Assembly (NCBI GenBank): GCA_025993015.1
Contig: DAJPFV010000001.1
Coordinates: 1,984,001-2,048,000, forward strand
Reading direction: 5' to 3'
Length of the DNA stretch: 64,000 nt
From: Coriobacteriaceae bacterium
GTDB lineage: Bacteria; Actinomycetota; Coriobacteriia; Coriobacteriales; Coriobacteriaceae
Made by a program: the position numbers and the translations under genes. Shown here in pieces: positions 34,992 through 43,513 of the stretch. Positions within the stretch are counted from its first letter, which is position 1. Each line of letters opens with the position of its first letter. The notes below the pieces were generated by a model, which made no database searches, was not told where the DNA came from, and saw only the letters and a list, made by a program, of their open reading frames with translations.

Positions 34992-35909
34992 CTTCGCGCT
35001 GACCATGATGGCCGGGGTGCTGGGGGTGAGAAGGTCGGGCTACTGGAGCTGGGCATCGAACGGCTGCCCTGAGGACGACTGGTCCGAGGTCCACGACGCC
35101 GTGCGGCGCGTGTGGCTCGATCCGACAGGCGCTTCGAGGCCCGCTTCATGAGGTGCTTCCTGTCCGACGTGCCTCGGGGCACGACCCTCTACTGCGCCAG
35201 CAAGGGCCGGTACGGCTCGCGCAAGATGAACGCGTCGCTCGATGGGTTGGCGTCGCCGCCACCCGCCGCCGTCAGCCGTCGCCGGGCCTTCCACATCATG
35301 AGGGGGAACGGCCCGGTTGGCGCATGCGGCAGGAAGAGGTTCAAGGTGCACCCCGGGGCGGTCAACGAGGCCGACGTGCCGAACGTCGTCGCGCGCGGCT
35401 TCGGCGGCAGGGCGCCGCGCACCCATATATGCAGCGACCTGACCTACGTGCGCGTCGGGGCCTCGTGGAACTACGTCTGCCTGCTCGTCGACCCCTGCAA
35501 CAGGGAGATCGTCGGCCACTCCGCCGGGCCCAGGAAGGACGCCCGGCTGGTCAAGCCGGCGTTCGCGACGCCCTCCATCCCGATCCCGGACATCGAGGTG
35601 TTCCGCACGGGCCGCGGCAGCGAGTTCGACAACGCCGAGATCGACCTGATGCTCGAGGTCTTCGGCATAGAGAGGTCGCTATCGGCCAAGGGCTGCCCCT
35701 ACGACAACGCCGTCGACGAGTCGACCGACAGGATACTGAAGGCCGGGCTCGTCCACCGTGAGGCGTTCGGCACGACGCGCGAGCTCCGGGCCAAGCTCTC
35801 GGACTACGTGCACTGGTACGACAACTTCAGGATCTACTCGACGCTGGGCTACATGTCTCCGATCGAGTCCAGGGAGGCGGGGCTGTCCCTCCCGGAATCG
35901 TCCAAATAG
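34970..35909 (+). pseudogene. IS3 orfB (DDE integrase), degenerate
   Basis: The first part (GSFALTMMAGVLGVRRSGYW) lies in one frame to about 35150. The rest continues in another frame as DRRFEARFMRCFLSDV and RYGSRKMNASL. The rve core keeps the first Asp (ICSDLTYVRVG) and the Glu (AVDESTDRIL). The second Asp, normally in TDRGSEFDN, is Gly (RTGRGSEFDN). It should be inactive for both reasons. Confidence 0.82.
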
Positions 35910-35941
35910 GTGTTGCCAATCCAACCGCCTCTTTGATTATC

Positions 35942-35966
35942 AGCCGGGGCTATCTCGGCTTTTTTG
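35942..35966 (+). terminator. Weak hairpin terminator after the IS3 remnant
   Basis: AGCCG (35942-35946) pairs with CGGCT (35956-35960), followed by a run of six T. The stem is short but G+C rich. Confidence 0.5.
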
Positions 35967-36636
35967 ATTGGGGCGGTTGTTATGTTGCTGAATCTTTAAG
36001 GGACGAAGATTGTTTTTCAAAGGCCCACGATGTGCATCTGGTCACTCATATCTTTTCGAGACAGAACGATAAGAAGCTATATGATTCTCTTGTTTAAAGA
36101 TGGTGAGTTCGATGATTCCCAGATTCCAAGAACTATTAGGTCTCTCCTAGATCCCTCTCTTCTTGCCCATTAGAAGATTCAAAGACGCGCGCGAGCGTTG
36201 CTTACTGGCGTTTGATTCATGAAGACCACGCTCTACTTTTCTTGAATGCGTTAGCCAGGCCACTCTTTCGATGAAGCCCCAGACGCCTCTGATACAAGCG
36301 AAACATTGGGGCATTTTGCTGTATTTCGCGGCTGCGTACACGCTTTCGTCGTCCGCCACGTGCTTAAACGAATTGCGTGCTTCAGTGGATTTTCGTGTCA
36401 CTGGCGCTTGTGCTGTTTGGGGCGCCGCTAATTGCTTCAAAAACTAGAGCTAACACTGTGTCTATAGAAGGACTGAAAAACAAAAGTTTGCTGAGAACGT
36501 AACCTGCTTTTTATAAGAGCAGATTTCCGTCTGCCTTTATAACAATTCCCGCGCTTCGAATAACTGGACTTCCGATGCAGAAGGGATTGTAAGATAATCT
36601 TCTCTTAGTAACATCATTTGTGACGGGGGATTCGAT
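35967..36636. other. Intergenic region before the amidase gene (670 bp)
   Basis: No recognisable gene. A 59-codon frame begins near 36270 (MKPQTPLIQAKHWGILLYFA), and LLFLNALARPLF occurs in a second frame, but neither has a good ribosome site or a known family. The last 150 bp are AT-rich and should carry the promoter of the hydrolase gene at 36637. The base composition suggests decayed foreign DNA. Confidence 0.4.
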
Positions 36637-39600
36637 ATGAAAAAGGCATTGCGTGCCTCAACAGCTTTTTCTCTTGCTGGTCTTTTGACCATTTCATCCT
36701 TTATGGGCCCTGTGACTGCCGCCTACGCTGTGAGCAACGTCCCGTCTGCGGACGCTGCCGTGGACGCTGCGACTGCAGACAATGATGGCGTGGCCTCGCG
36801 TGATGCGGGCTCTGTCGATGTTGGCGCTGCAGATGACTCATCGTCGGCAACGAACGTTGACGAATCGGCTGATGAGGATTTTGGCGTTGATGTATCTGAG
36901 AACTATCAGCAGGCTGAACCGGTCGATTCTTCTTTCCAATATGTATATCTTGCCTCCCCGAGCCTTCCCAGCGGGACTGATCAGGTCGTTGCCTTTGCTA
37001 CTCCCGATGACGACGATAGCCTTTCCTCCGCAACTCTCAACTATGTAAGTGCCAATGGGATTCAGGGGACTATTGAAGCATCTGGAACGGCTGACAATTC
37101 TGCTGCCTTTGTATTTGGCTCGACGTTGAAATCCAATACTTACTTTTTGACTTCGATAACCTATGTTTTGCGGGCCGATGACTCTGAGCATGAGTTGGAT
37201 CTTTCCGACAGGGATTATTCGTTTACGGTCGTTGATAGCTCCGTGAGCTCCGAGGGCACTTCTGTTTACTATGCAGACGGTGATGGCAATGCCGTTGAGG
37301 CTCAATCAATCCAGCAGGCGTTGGAATGCGCTGATTCGCCTGATGGAGTATCTACCTACGCTGAGCGCTCCGCGCGTAATGTGGGGGTTATTGCACTTGA
37401 CGCCGGACATGGCGGGGTGGATTCTGGCGCTCAGGGTAATGGCAAGAGTGAAGCCGACCTTACCTGGAAGATCATGACAGCCTGCAAAAATAAACTTGAA
37501 GCTTACGGCTTTAAGATCGTTCTTGCGCGCGAGCAGTCTGGCTACTATCCCAGCAATGATTATCTTTATCGCGTACAGCGCTGCATTGATCAGGGCGCGC
37601 AGGCCTTTGTTAGCTTTCACATCAACTCTGGGTCTTCTGGAGCTCACGGCGCAGAAGTTTATGCTCCTACCGCAAATGGCACCGACTACACGCAGGTCTC
37701 TGTTGAGCTTGCCAACAAGGTCATGAACAACCTTGCTGCTATGGGACTAACGTACCGCGGCGTATTTCAAATGGAGGTAGGCGACGAGTTCGCCGTTATC
37801 CGCTGCGCTCGCGAGCAGGGAATTCCAGGTATTCTTATCGAACATGGCTTTATCTCGAATTACGGTGATGTGGTCAACTATTTCTCGGACGATGGTTGCC
37901 GCCGTCTTGGCGAGGCTGACGCTGCCGCAATCATCGCGCAGTTCCCGCATCCCTACTCCGTCAATGGAATTTCCTTCTCGGAAGAACTGGGACATGCGGG
38001 GTCAACGGTAAAAATCGGTGTAAATGTTAGCGGCAAGACTGATGGCCTTAGATATAAGTTTGTTTGGCATAGGGCTGGGTCTGATTGGAGTGATTCCAAT
38101 TGGGGTGTAATCGGTCAAGACTTAACTTCGCCGTCGATTTCTTGGACCCTGCCCCAGGCTGGTGAATATGAGATCTATGTTGATGTCATTGACTCCAATG
38201 GGTATGTGACTAGCACTTCTAAATACAAAGTTGTTAATTGGTCTCTTGAGTCGCTCGAAGTCTCGGGCGACGCCCGCTGCGGCAAGCCGGTCAAGCTGCA
38301 GGCCAAGGTGTCCGGCGACGCCTCCGGCCTCAAGTACAAGTTCGTCTGGGAGAAGGGCGGCTGGGCCAAGTGGGGCGTCGCCCAGCAGCCCTCCGCTGCC
38401 TCCTCCTGCGAGTGGACCCCGACCGAGCCGGGCGACTACACCGTCTACCTCGACGTGATCGACGGCTCCGCCGAGAGGCACCTGACCCGCAAGGTCACGG
38501 TCGGCGAGCGCTACTCCGTCGAGTCGCTCGAAGTCTCGGGCTCCGCCCTCTGCGGCAAGCCGGTCAAGCTGCAGGCCAAGGTGTCCGGCGACGCCTCCGG
38601 CCTCAAGTACAAGTTCGTCTGGGAGAAGGGCGGCTGGGCCAAGTGGGGCGTCGCCCAGCAGCCCTCCGCTGCCTCCTCCTGCGAGTGGACCCCGACCGAG
38701 CCGGGCGACTACACCGTCTACCTCGACGTGATCGACGGCTCCGCCGAGAGGCACCTGACCCGCAAGGTCACGGTCGGCGAGCGCTACTCCGTCGAGTCGC
38801 TCGAAGTCTCGGGCTCCGCCCTCTGCGGCAAGCCGGTCAAGCTGCAGGCCAAGGTGTCCGGCGACGCCTCCGGCCTCAAGTACAAGTTCGTCTGGGAGAA
38901 GGGCGGCTGGGCCAAGTGGGGCGTCGCCCAGCAGCCCTCCGCTGCCTCCTCCTGCGAGTGGACCCCGACCGAGCCGGGCGACTACACCGTCTACCTCGAC
39001 GTGATCGACGGCTCCGCCGAGAGGCACCTGACCCGCAAGGTCACGGTCGGCGAGCGCTACTCCGTCGAGTCGCTCGAAGTCTCGGGCTCCGCCCTCTGCG
39101 GCAAGCCGGTCAAGCTGCAGGCCAAGGTGTCCGGCGACGCCTCCGGCCTCAAGTACAAGTTCGTCTGGGAGAAGGGCGGCTGGGCCAAGTGGGGCGTCGC
39201 CCAGCAGCCCTCCGCTGCCTCCTCCTGCGAGTGGACCCCGACCGAGCCGGGCGACTACACCGTCTACCTCGACGTGATCGACGGCTCCGCCGAGAGGCAC
39301 CTGACCCGCAAGGTCACGGTCGGCGAGCGCTACTCCGTCGAGTCGCTCGAAGTCTCGGGCTCCGCCCTCTGCGGCAAGCCGGTCAAGCTGCAGGCCAAGG
39401 TGTCCGGCGACGCCTCCGGCCTCAAGTACAAGTTCGTCTGGGAGAAGGGCGGCTGGGCCAAGTGGGGCGTCGCCCAGCAGCCCTCCGCTTCCTCCTCCTG
39501 CGAGTGGACCCCGACCGAGCCGGGCGAGTACACCGTCTACCTCGACGTGATCGACGGCTCCGCCGAGAGGCACCTGACCCGCAAGGTCACGGTCGGCGAG

Positions 39601-40389
39601 CGCTACTCCGTCGAGTCGCTCGAAGTCTCGGGCTCCGCCCTCTGCGGCAAGCCGGTCAAGCTGCAGGCCAAGGTGTCCGGCGACGCCTCCGGCCTCAAGT
39701 ACAAGTTCGTCTGGGAGAAGGGCGGCTGGGCCAAGTGGGGCGTCGCCCAGCAGCCCTCCGCTGCCTCCTCCTGCGAGTGGACCCCGACCGAGCCGGGCGA
39801 CTACACCGTCTACCTCGACGTGATCGACGGCTCCGCCGAGAGGCACCTGACCCGCAAGGTCACGGTGGAGGGTACTCCAATTATGGGAAGTCTGCAGACT
39901 TCAGTTGATGCTATGGTGAACTTATATGAATCAACAGGACATACATATCCCTCAGACGCATTTGTTTCAAAGGGAGCACCTACTATTCGTGATTTTTGTT
40001 CATTAATTGTCGAAGCCGCTGTTTCTGAAGGGGTTCGCCCGGAAGTTGTTTTTGCTCAGGCTATGCTTGAGACTGGATGGTTGCAATTTGGAGGTTCCGT
40101 AAAGCCGAATCAGTGCAATTTCGCCGGACTGGGCGCCGTCAATCAACAATCGGGAGGCGCTAGATTTGACGATGTATATCAGGGCTTGCTTGCCCAAGTC
40201 CAGCATCTTAAAGGATATGCTACTGGTGCGGCGTTGAATAACACTTGTGTGGATCCTCGATATGAAGTCCTTCAGTCTAAGGGTTTTCTCGGAGTTGCGC
40301 CATATTTGGAAGATTTAAATGGCCGCTGGGCTGTTCCGGGTGACACATATGGTCAGAATATTGCGCGCATTATTTCTTTAATTGGCTAA
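36637..40389 (+). CDS. Secreted bifunctional peptidoglycan hydrolase: amidase_3, seven repeat domains, glucosaminidase
   Basis: 1250 residues from an ATG after GGGGGA. A signal peptide ends near TAAYA (residue about 31). After an about 200-residue linker, an N-acetylmuramoyl-L-alanine amidase domain covers about 248-445: VIALDAGHGGVDSGAQGNGK (zinc His), FVSFHINSG and catalytic GILIEHGFISN. One divergent and six nearly identical about 91-residue domains follow (KYKFVWEKGGWAKWGVA, then SSCEWTPTEPGDYTVYLDVI). The last about 165 residues are a glucosaminidase-like domain: VVFAQAMLETGWLQFGG holds the catalytic Glu, then NQCNFAGLGA. It should cut the peptide-sugar bond and the glycan strand outside the cell; the repeats probably bind the wall or a surface glycan. 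Confidence 0.9.
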   Translation: MKKALRASTAFSLAGLLTISSFMGPVTAAYAVSNVPSADAAVDAATADNDGVASRDAGSVDVGAADDSSSATNVDESADEDFGVDVSENYQQAEPVDSSFQYVYLASPSLPSGTDQVVAFATPDDDDSLSSATLNYVSANGIQGTIEASGTADNSAAFVFGSTLKSNTYFLTSITYVLRADDSEHELDLSDRDYSFTVVDSSVSSEGTSVYYADGDGNAVEAQSIQQALECADSPDGVSTYAERSARNVGVIALDAGHGGVDSGAQGNGKSEADLTWKIMTACKNKLEAYGFKIVLAREQSGYYPSNDYLYRVQRCIDQGAQAFVSFHINSGSSGAHGAEVYAPTANGTDYTQVSVELANKVMNNLAAMGLTYRGVFQMEVGDEFAVIRCAREQGIPGILIEHGFISNYGDVVNYFSDDGCRRLGEADAAAIIAQFPHPYSVNGISFSEELGHAGSTVKIGVNVSGKTDGLRYKFVWHRAGSDWSDSNWGVIGQDLTSPSISWTLPQAGEYEIYVDVIDSNGYVTSTSKYKVVNWSLESLEVSGDARCGKPVKLQAKVSGDASGLKYKFVWEKGGWAKWGVAQQPSAASSCEWTPTEPGDYTVYLDVIDGSAERHLTRKVTVGERYSVESLEVSGSALCGKPVKLQAKVSGDASGLKYKFVWEKGGWAKWGVAQQPSAASSCEWTPTEPGDYTVYLDVIDGSAERHLTRKVTVGERYSVESLEVSGSALCGKPVKLQAKVSGDASGLKYKFVWEKGGWAKWGVAQQPSAASSCEWTPTEPGDYTVYLDVIDGSAERHLTRKVTVGERYSVESLEVSGSALCGKPVKLQAKVSGDASGLKYKFVWEKGGWAKWGVAQQPSAASSCEWTPTEPGDYTVYLDVIDGSAERHLTRKVTVGERYSVESLEVSGSALCGKPVKLQAKVSGDASGLKYKFVWEKGGWAKWGVAQQPSASSSCEWTPTEPGEYTVYLDVIDGSAERHLTRKVTVGERYSVESLEVSGSALCGKPVKLQAKVSGDASGLKYKFVWEKGGWAKWGVAQQPSAASSCEWTPTEPGDYTVYLDVIDGSAERHLTRKVTVEGTPIMGSLQTSVDAMVNLYESTGHTYPSDAFVSKGAPTIRDFCSLIVEAAVSEGVRPEVVFAQAMLETGWLQFGGSVKPNQCNFAGLGAVNQQSGGARFDDVYQGLLAQVQHLKGYATGAALNNTCVDPRYEVLQSKGFLGVAPYLEDLNGRWAVPGDTYGQNIARIISLIG
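38239..39876 (+). repeat. Six tandem 273-bp repeats in the amidase gene
   Basis: Units begin at about 38239, 38512, 38785, 39058, 39331 and 39604. Units 2-4 and 6 look identical in DNA. The first differs at its 5' end and the fifth has A-to-S and D-to-E changes (SASSSCEW, GEYTVYL). G+C is far higher than in the flanks of the same gene, and silent sites are conserved, so the array is recent or kept uniform by recombination. Copy number may vary between strains or be collapsed in assemblies. Confidence 0.95.
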
Positions 40390-40516
40390 TATCAATATGA
40401 ATTCTCTAGGTCGACTGCGCTGGTTGTAGTCGACCTTACTTGTATGGTAAATCTTGGCCTTAAATTGTTACTTGCTAGCAATATTATGTTGGAGTGAACT
40501 ATCGGGGAGGTTCTAT

Positions 40517-43498
40517 ATGCATTTCTTTAGAAGTAAGGCTGTCCGTGTCGCTTTTTTCTTCTTTTATTTCTGTTTGGCCGTAACTCCTTGCTTTGGTTTG
40601 AGTGAAGCGGGCCTGTCTCCATCACAGATTGAAGATTCAACACGGGCCGATGATTTAAGTGCAACTTCGCCGGTTTCAGAGGACTACTCTGTCGACGGCC
40701 TCACGGCCAAGGCGTCCGATGGCGGGTCTCCTCTCCTGGGCGACCGCTGCTCGCTCGGCCTGACCGCGTCCGGCAACTCGGGCTCGGTCCGCTATAAGTT
40801 CGTCTGGGAGCAGGGCGGCTGGTCCAGGTGGGGCACCATCCGCCAGCTCGGGCCCGAGGCCTCCTGCGATTGGGTGCCGGAGGTCGCCGGCGACGTCAAC
40901 ATCTTGGTCGACGCCGTCGATTCGGCCGGCAACGTGAGGACCTGGAGGTTCCCCGTCAGGGTGGATGCCTGTCGCCTTTCCGTGAGCGGCGGGGATACGC
41001 TCGAGTGGAGCGGCGGAATGAAGGTCAATATCTCCGCCGCGGCGGCTCCCGGCGCAAAGATTAAATTCCTTTGGGAACGGGGCTCATGGTCCAAGTGGGG
41101 CGTCATCCAGGCAGCATCTGAGTCCGCCGCCTGTACCTGGACGCCCCCGTCTTCCGGCTCCTATACTCTCTATGCCGACGTCACGGTCGGCGGGCTCACG
41201 TCGACGTCAAGACTCCCCGTTCGCATCTCAGAGGACTACTCTGTCGACGGCCTCTCGGCCAAGGCGTCCGATGGCGGGTCTCCTCTCCTGGGCGACCGCT
41301 GCTCGCTCGGCCTGACCGCGTCCGGCAACTCGGGCTCGGTCCGCTATAAGTTCGTCTGGGAGCAGGGCGGCTGGTCCAGGTGGGGCACCATCCGCCAGCT
41401 CGGGCCCGAGGCCTCCTGCGATTGGGTGCCGGAGGTCGCCGGCGACGTCAACATCTTGGTCGACGCCGTCGATTCGGCCGGCAACGTGAGGACCTGGAGG
41501 TTCCCCGTCAGGGTGGATGCCTGTCGCCTTTCCGTGAGCGGCGGGGATACGCTCGAGTGGAGCGGCGGAATGAAGGTCAATATCTCCGCCGCGGCGGCTC
41601 CCGGCGCAAAGATTAAATTCCTTTGGGAACGGGGCTCATGGTCCAAGTGGGGCGTCATCCAGGCAGCATCTGAGTCCGCCGCCTGTACCTGGACGCCCCC
41701 GTCTTCCGGCTCCTATACTCTCTATGCCGACGTCACGGTCGGCGGGCTCACGTCGACGTCAAGACTCCCCGTTCGCATCTCAGAGGACTACTCTGTCGAC
41801 GGCCTCTCGGCCAAGGCGTCCGATGGCGGGTCTCCTCTCCTGGGCGACCGCTGCTCGCTCGGCCTGACCGCGTCCGGCAACTCGGGCTCGGTCCGCTATA
41901 AGTTCGTCTGGGAGCAGGGCGGCTGGTCCAGGTGGGGCACCATCCGCCAGCTCGGGCCCGAGGCCTCCTGCGATTGGGTGCCGGAGGTCGCCGGCGACGT
42001 CAACATCTTGGTCGACGCCGTCGATTCGGCCGGCAACGTGAGGACCTGGAGGTTCCCCGTCAGGGTGGAGAGAAATCTATCTAACTTCACTTCAATAGAT
42101 TTGAAATCTGATTCATCCAATTTGTGCGTAGGGGATACGCTTTCAATTACACCTCGGATTACCATCCGAAAGAATAACCAGATTTCATACAAATATGTTT
42201 GGATGCGGAACAACTGGGCTGAATGGGGTGTGATTGACTCCGGCAGAGGTAAATCCTCAATTGACTGGAGAGTCGATAAATCTGGCGCTGTCACCGTTTT
42301 TGTTGATGTTATTGATGAGGCCAACGATCAGACGATGACCTCGAAGACTGAATGCTCGATTGGCTCCGAGAAGTGGAATTACGAGTCCTTGAGTTCTTCT
42401 GCAACGCTTGTCAGGCCTAATGAAAGCACTGAGATCGATGCCAGATGCTCGGGTGATACTAATTACTTACAGTATAAGTTCGTCTGGAATAAGAATAATT
42501 GGGCTGACTGGGGCGTTGCTCAACAGGGCGCAAGTTCACACTTGCAATGGGCTCCAAAAGACGCCGGAGACTATGAATTGATCTGTGACGTTTCGGGGTC
42601 AGATGGAGTTGTCCAAACAAAAAGAACAATCATTAGCTGTTGGGATTTCTCGAGGATTACTGCAATTTCGACTGATGGCAATAATTCTTGGAGAGTTCGA
42701 GCTGATTTGGGAACGCTTGCAGCTGAAAAATCTGGGCAATTTCAGTTTAAATTTGTTTGGGCCAAGTCCGACTGGAGTAAATGGGGTGTTCTAAAAGAAT
42801 TTTCCAGTGTGAATGACGCTTATTTCAATCCATCTGCACTTGGATTGCAAGATGGTTATTACGATCTTTACTGCGATGTCTTGCTTCCTGATGGCACTCT
42901 CCAGTCGAAGTCGACTCAGATTTACTACAGCCCATTTGGTAGCTCAACGGTTTTGGGGGTTAGTCGTATTGGACTCGTCACTTGGCTTACGTCGCATCAA
43001 TTTGATGGCTATTATTTAGGAACGAGATATTCCGGTGGCTTCTCCTATGATAGTTGCCTTTACCCAAAAGGTGCCCCGAGATGGGATGGCTATACTGGCA
43101 TGAATTGCACTGGCTTCGTGGCTCATGCTTATGCTGCGGTTGGTGGCGATGTCAATCGTATTGCGCAGAATAATAATCACTCTCCTTGGGCTGGGGGGCC
43201 AGGCGGTGGCGGCTATATTAACGCTTGGAGATGGTATGGCTATGCTCGAGATTTGGGATGCAAAATGTATGAGTTCCGTACTGTCCAAGATATGCTAAAT
43301 AGTGGTTATGCTCAAAAGGGAGATATTATCTTCTTTAAGACTGACGGATCAATCGACTGTCATATTGGGTTCTTCTGGGGAGATAATCCGCATGACAATA
43401 AAATGTGGCATCAAATTCTGCCTGGGAATTTAATCGGACCCTGCTTTAACAATGCGAACAAAGGAGAGGTTCGGCAATCGGTTGTTCTGATTAAATAG
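40517..43498 (+). CDS. Secreted NlpC/P60-like cysteine peptidase with eight repeat domains
   Basis: 993 residues from ATG 40517 with GGGGAGG. A signal peptide with a Phe-rich core (VAFFFFYFCLAVTPCFGLS) is followed by eight about 90-residue domains of the same type as in the previous gene. The core is K-[FY]-[VL]-W...W-[SA]-x-WG: YKFVWEQGGWSRWG, IKFLWERGSWSKWG, YKYVWMRNNWAEWG and others. The first five belong to a 552-bp DNA repeat; the last three are diverged. The C-terminal domain has the catalytic Cys in GMNCTGFVAHAYAAVGG and the His in SIDCHIGFFWGD, as in NlpC/P60 or CHAP-like peptidases that cut peptidoglycan stem peptides. It lies 127 bp after the amidase gene. Confidence 0.85.
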   Translation: MHFFRSKAVRVAFFFFYFCLAVTPCFGLSEAGLSPSQIEDSTRADDLSATSPVSEDYSVDGLTAKASDGGSPLLGDRCSLGLTASGNSGSVRYKFVWEQGGWSRWGTIRQLGPEASCDWVPEVAGDVNILVDAVDSAGNVRTWRFPVRVDACRLSVSGGDTLEWSGGMKVNISAAAAPGAKIKFLWERGSWSKWGVIQAASESAACTWTPPSSGSYTLYADVTVGGLTSTSRLPVRISEDYSVDGLSAKASDGGSPLLGDRCSLGLTASGNSGSVRYKFVWEQGGWSRWGTIRQLGPEASCDWVPEVAGDVNILVDAVDSAGNVRTWRFPVRVDACRLSVSGGDTLEWSGGMKVNISAAAAPGAKIKFLWERGSWSKWGVIQAASESAACTWTPPSSGSYTLYADVTVGGLTSTSRLPVRISEDYSVDGLSAKASDGGSPLLGDRCSLGLTASGNSGSVRYKFVWEQGGWSRWGTIRQLGPEASCDWVPEVAGDVNILVDAVDSAGNVRTWRFPVRVERNLSNFTSIDLKSDSSNLCVGDTLSITPRITIRKNNQISYKYVWMRNNWAEWGVIDSGRGKSSIDWRVDKSGAVTVFVDVIDEANDQTMTSKTECSIGSEKWNYESLSSSATLVRPNESTEIDARCSGDTNYLQYKFVWNKNNWADWGVAQQGASSHLQWAPKDAGDYELICDVSGSDGVVQTKRTIISCWDFSRITAISTDGNNSWRVRADLGTLAAEKSGQFQFKFVWAKSDWSKWGVLKEFSSVNDAYFNPSALGLQDGYYDLYCDVLLPDGTLQSKSTQIYYSPFGSSTVLGVSRIGLVTWLTSHQFDGYYLGTRYSGGFSYDSCLYPKGAPRWDGYTGMNCTGFVAHAYAAVGGDVNRIAQNNNHSPWAGGPGGGGYINAWRWYGYARDLGCKMYEFRTVQDMLNSGYAQKGDIIFFKTDGSIDCHIGFFWGDNPHDNKMWHQILPGNLIGPCFNNANKGEVRQSVVLIK
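40681..42068 (+). repeat. 552-bp tandem repeat, 2.5 copies
   Basis: Copies start at 40681, 41233 and 41785. Each full unit encodes two different about 92-residue domains (A then B); the last copy holds only A. The copies are essentially identical in DNA, apart from a codon near the start (ACG in the first, TCG in the others). Confidence 0.95.
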
Positions 43499-43513
43499 TG
43501 CTTTAATTTCTGA

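Larger units (their letters stand above)
34583..35909 (+). mobile_element. Decayed IS3-family insertion sequence
   Basis: It contains frameshifted orfA and orfB transposase frames. A left end like an IS3 terminus may lie near the T-run and CGGACACG at about 34585-34600, but no good inverted partner is seen at the right. The 34367-34583 stretch just before it is very GC-rich and has no recognisable gene. Confidence 0.75.

Noticed and set aside
36270..36449. 59-codon frame before the amidase gene
   Set aside because: No ribosome site, no similarity I recognise, and the surrounding DNA looks decayed.
38122..39846. 574-codon minus-strand frame across the 273-bp repeats
   Set aside because: It arises only because the repeat unit is G+C-rich and stop-free on the other strand; there is no start context and the plus-strand domains are clear.
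38239..42068. CRISPR-like array
   Set aside because: The units are 273 and 552 bp long, coding, contiguous and without spacers.
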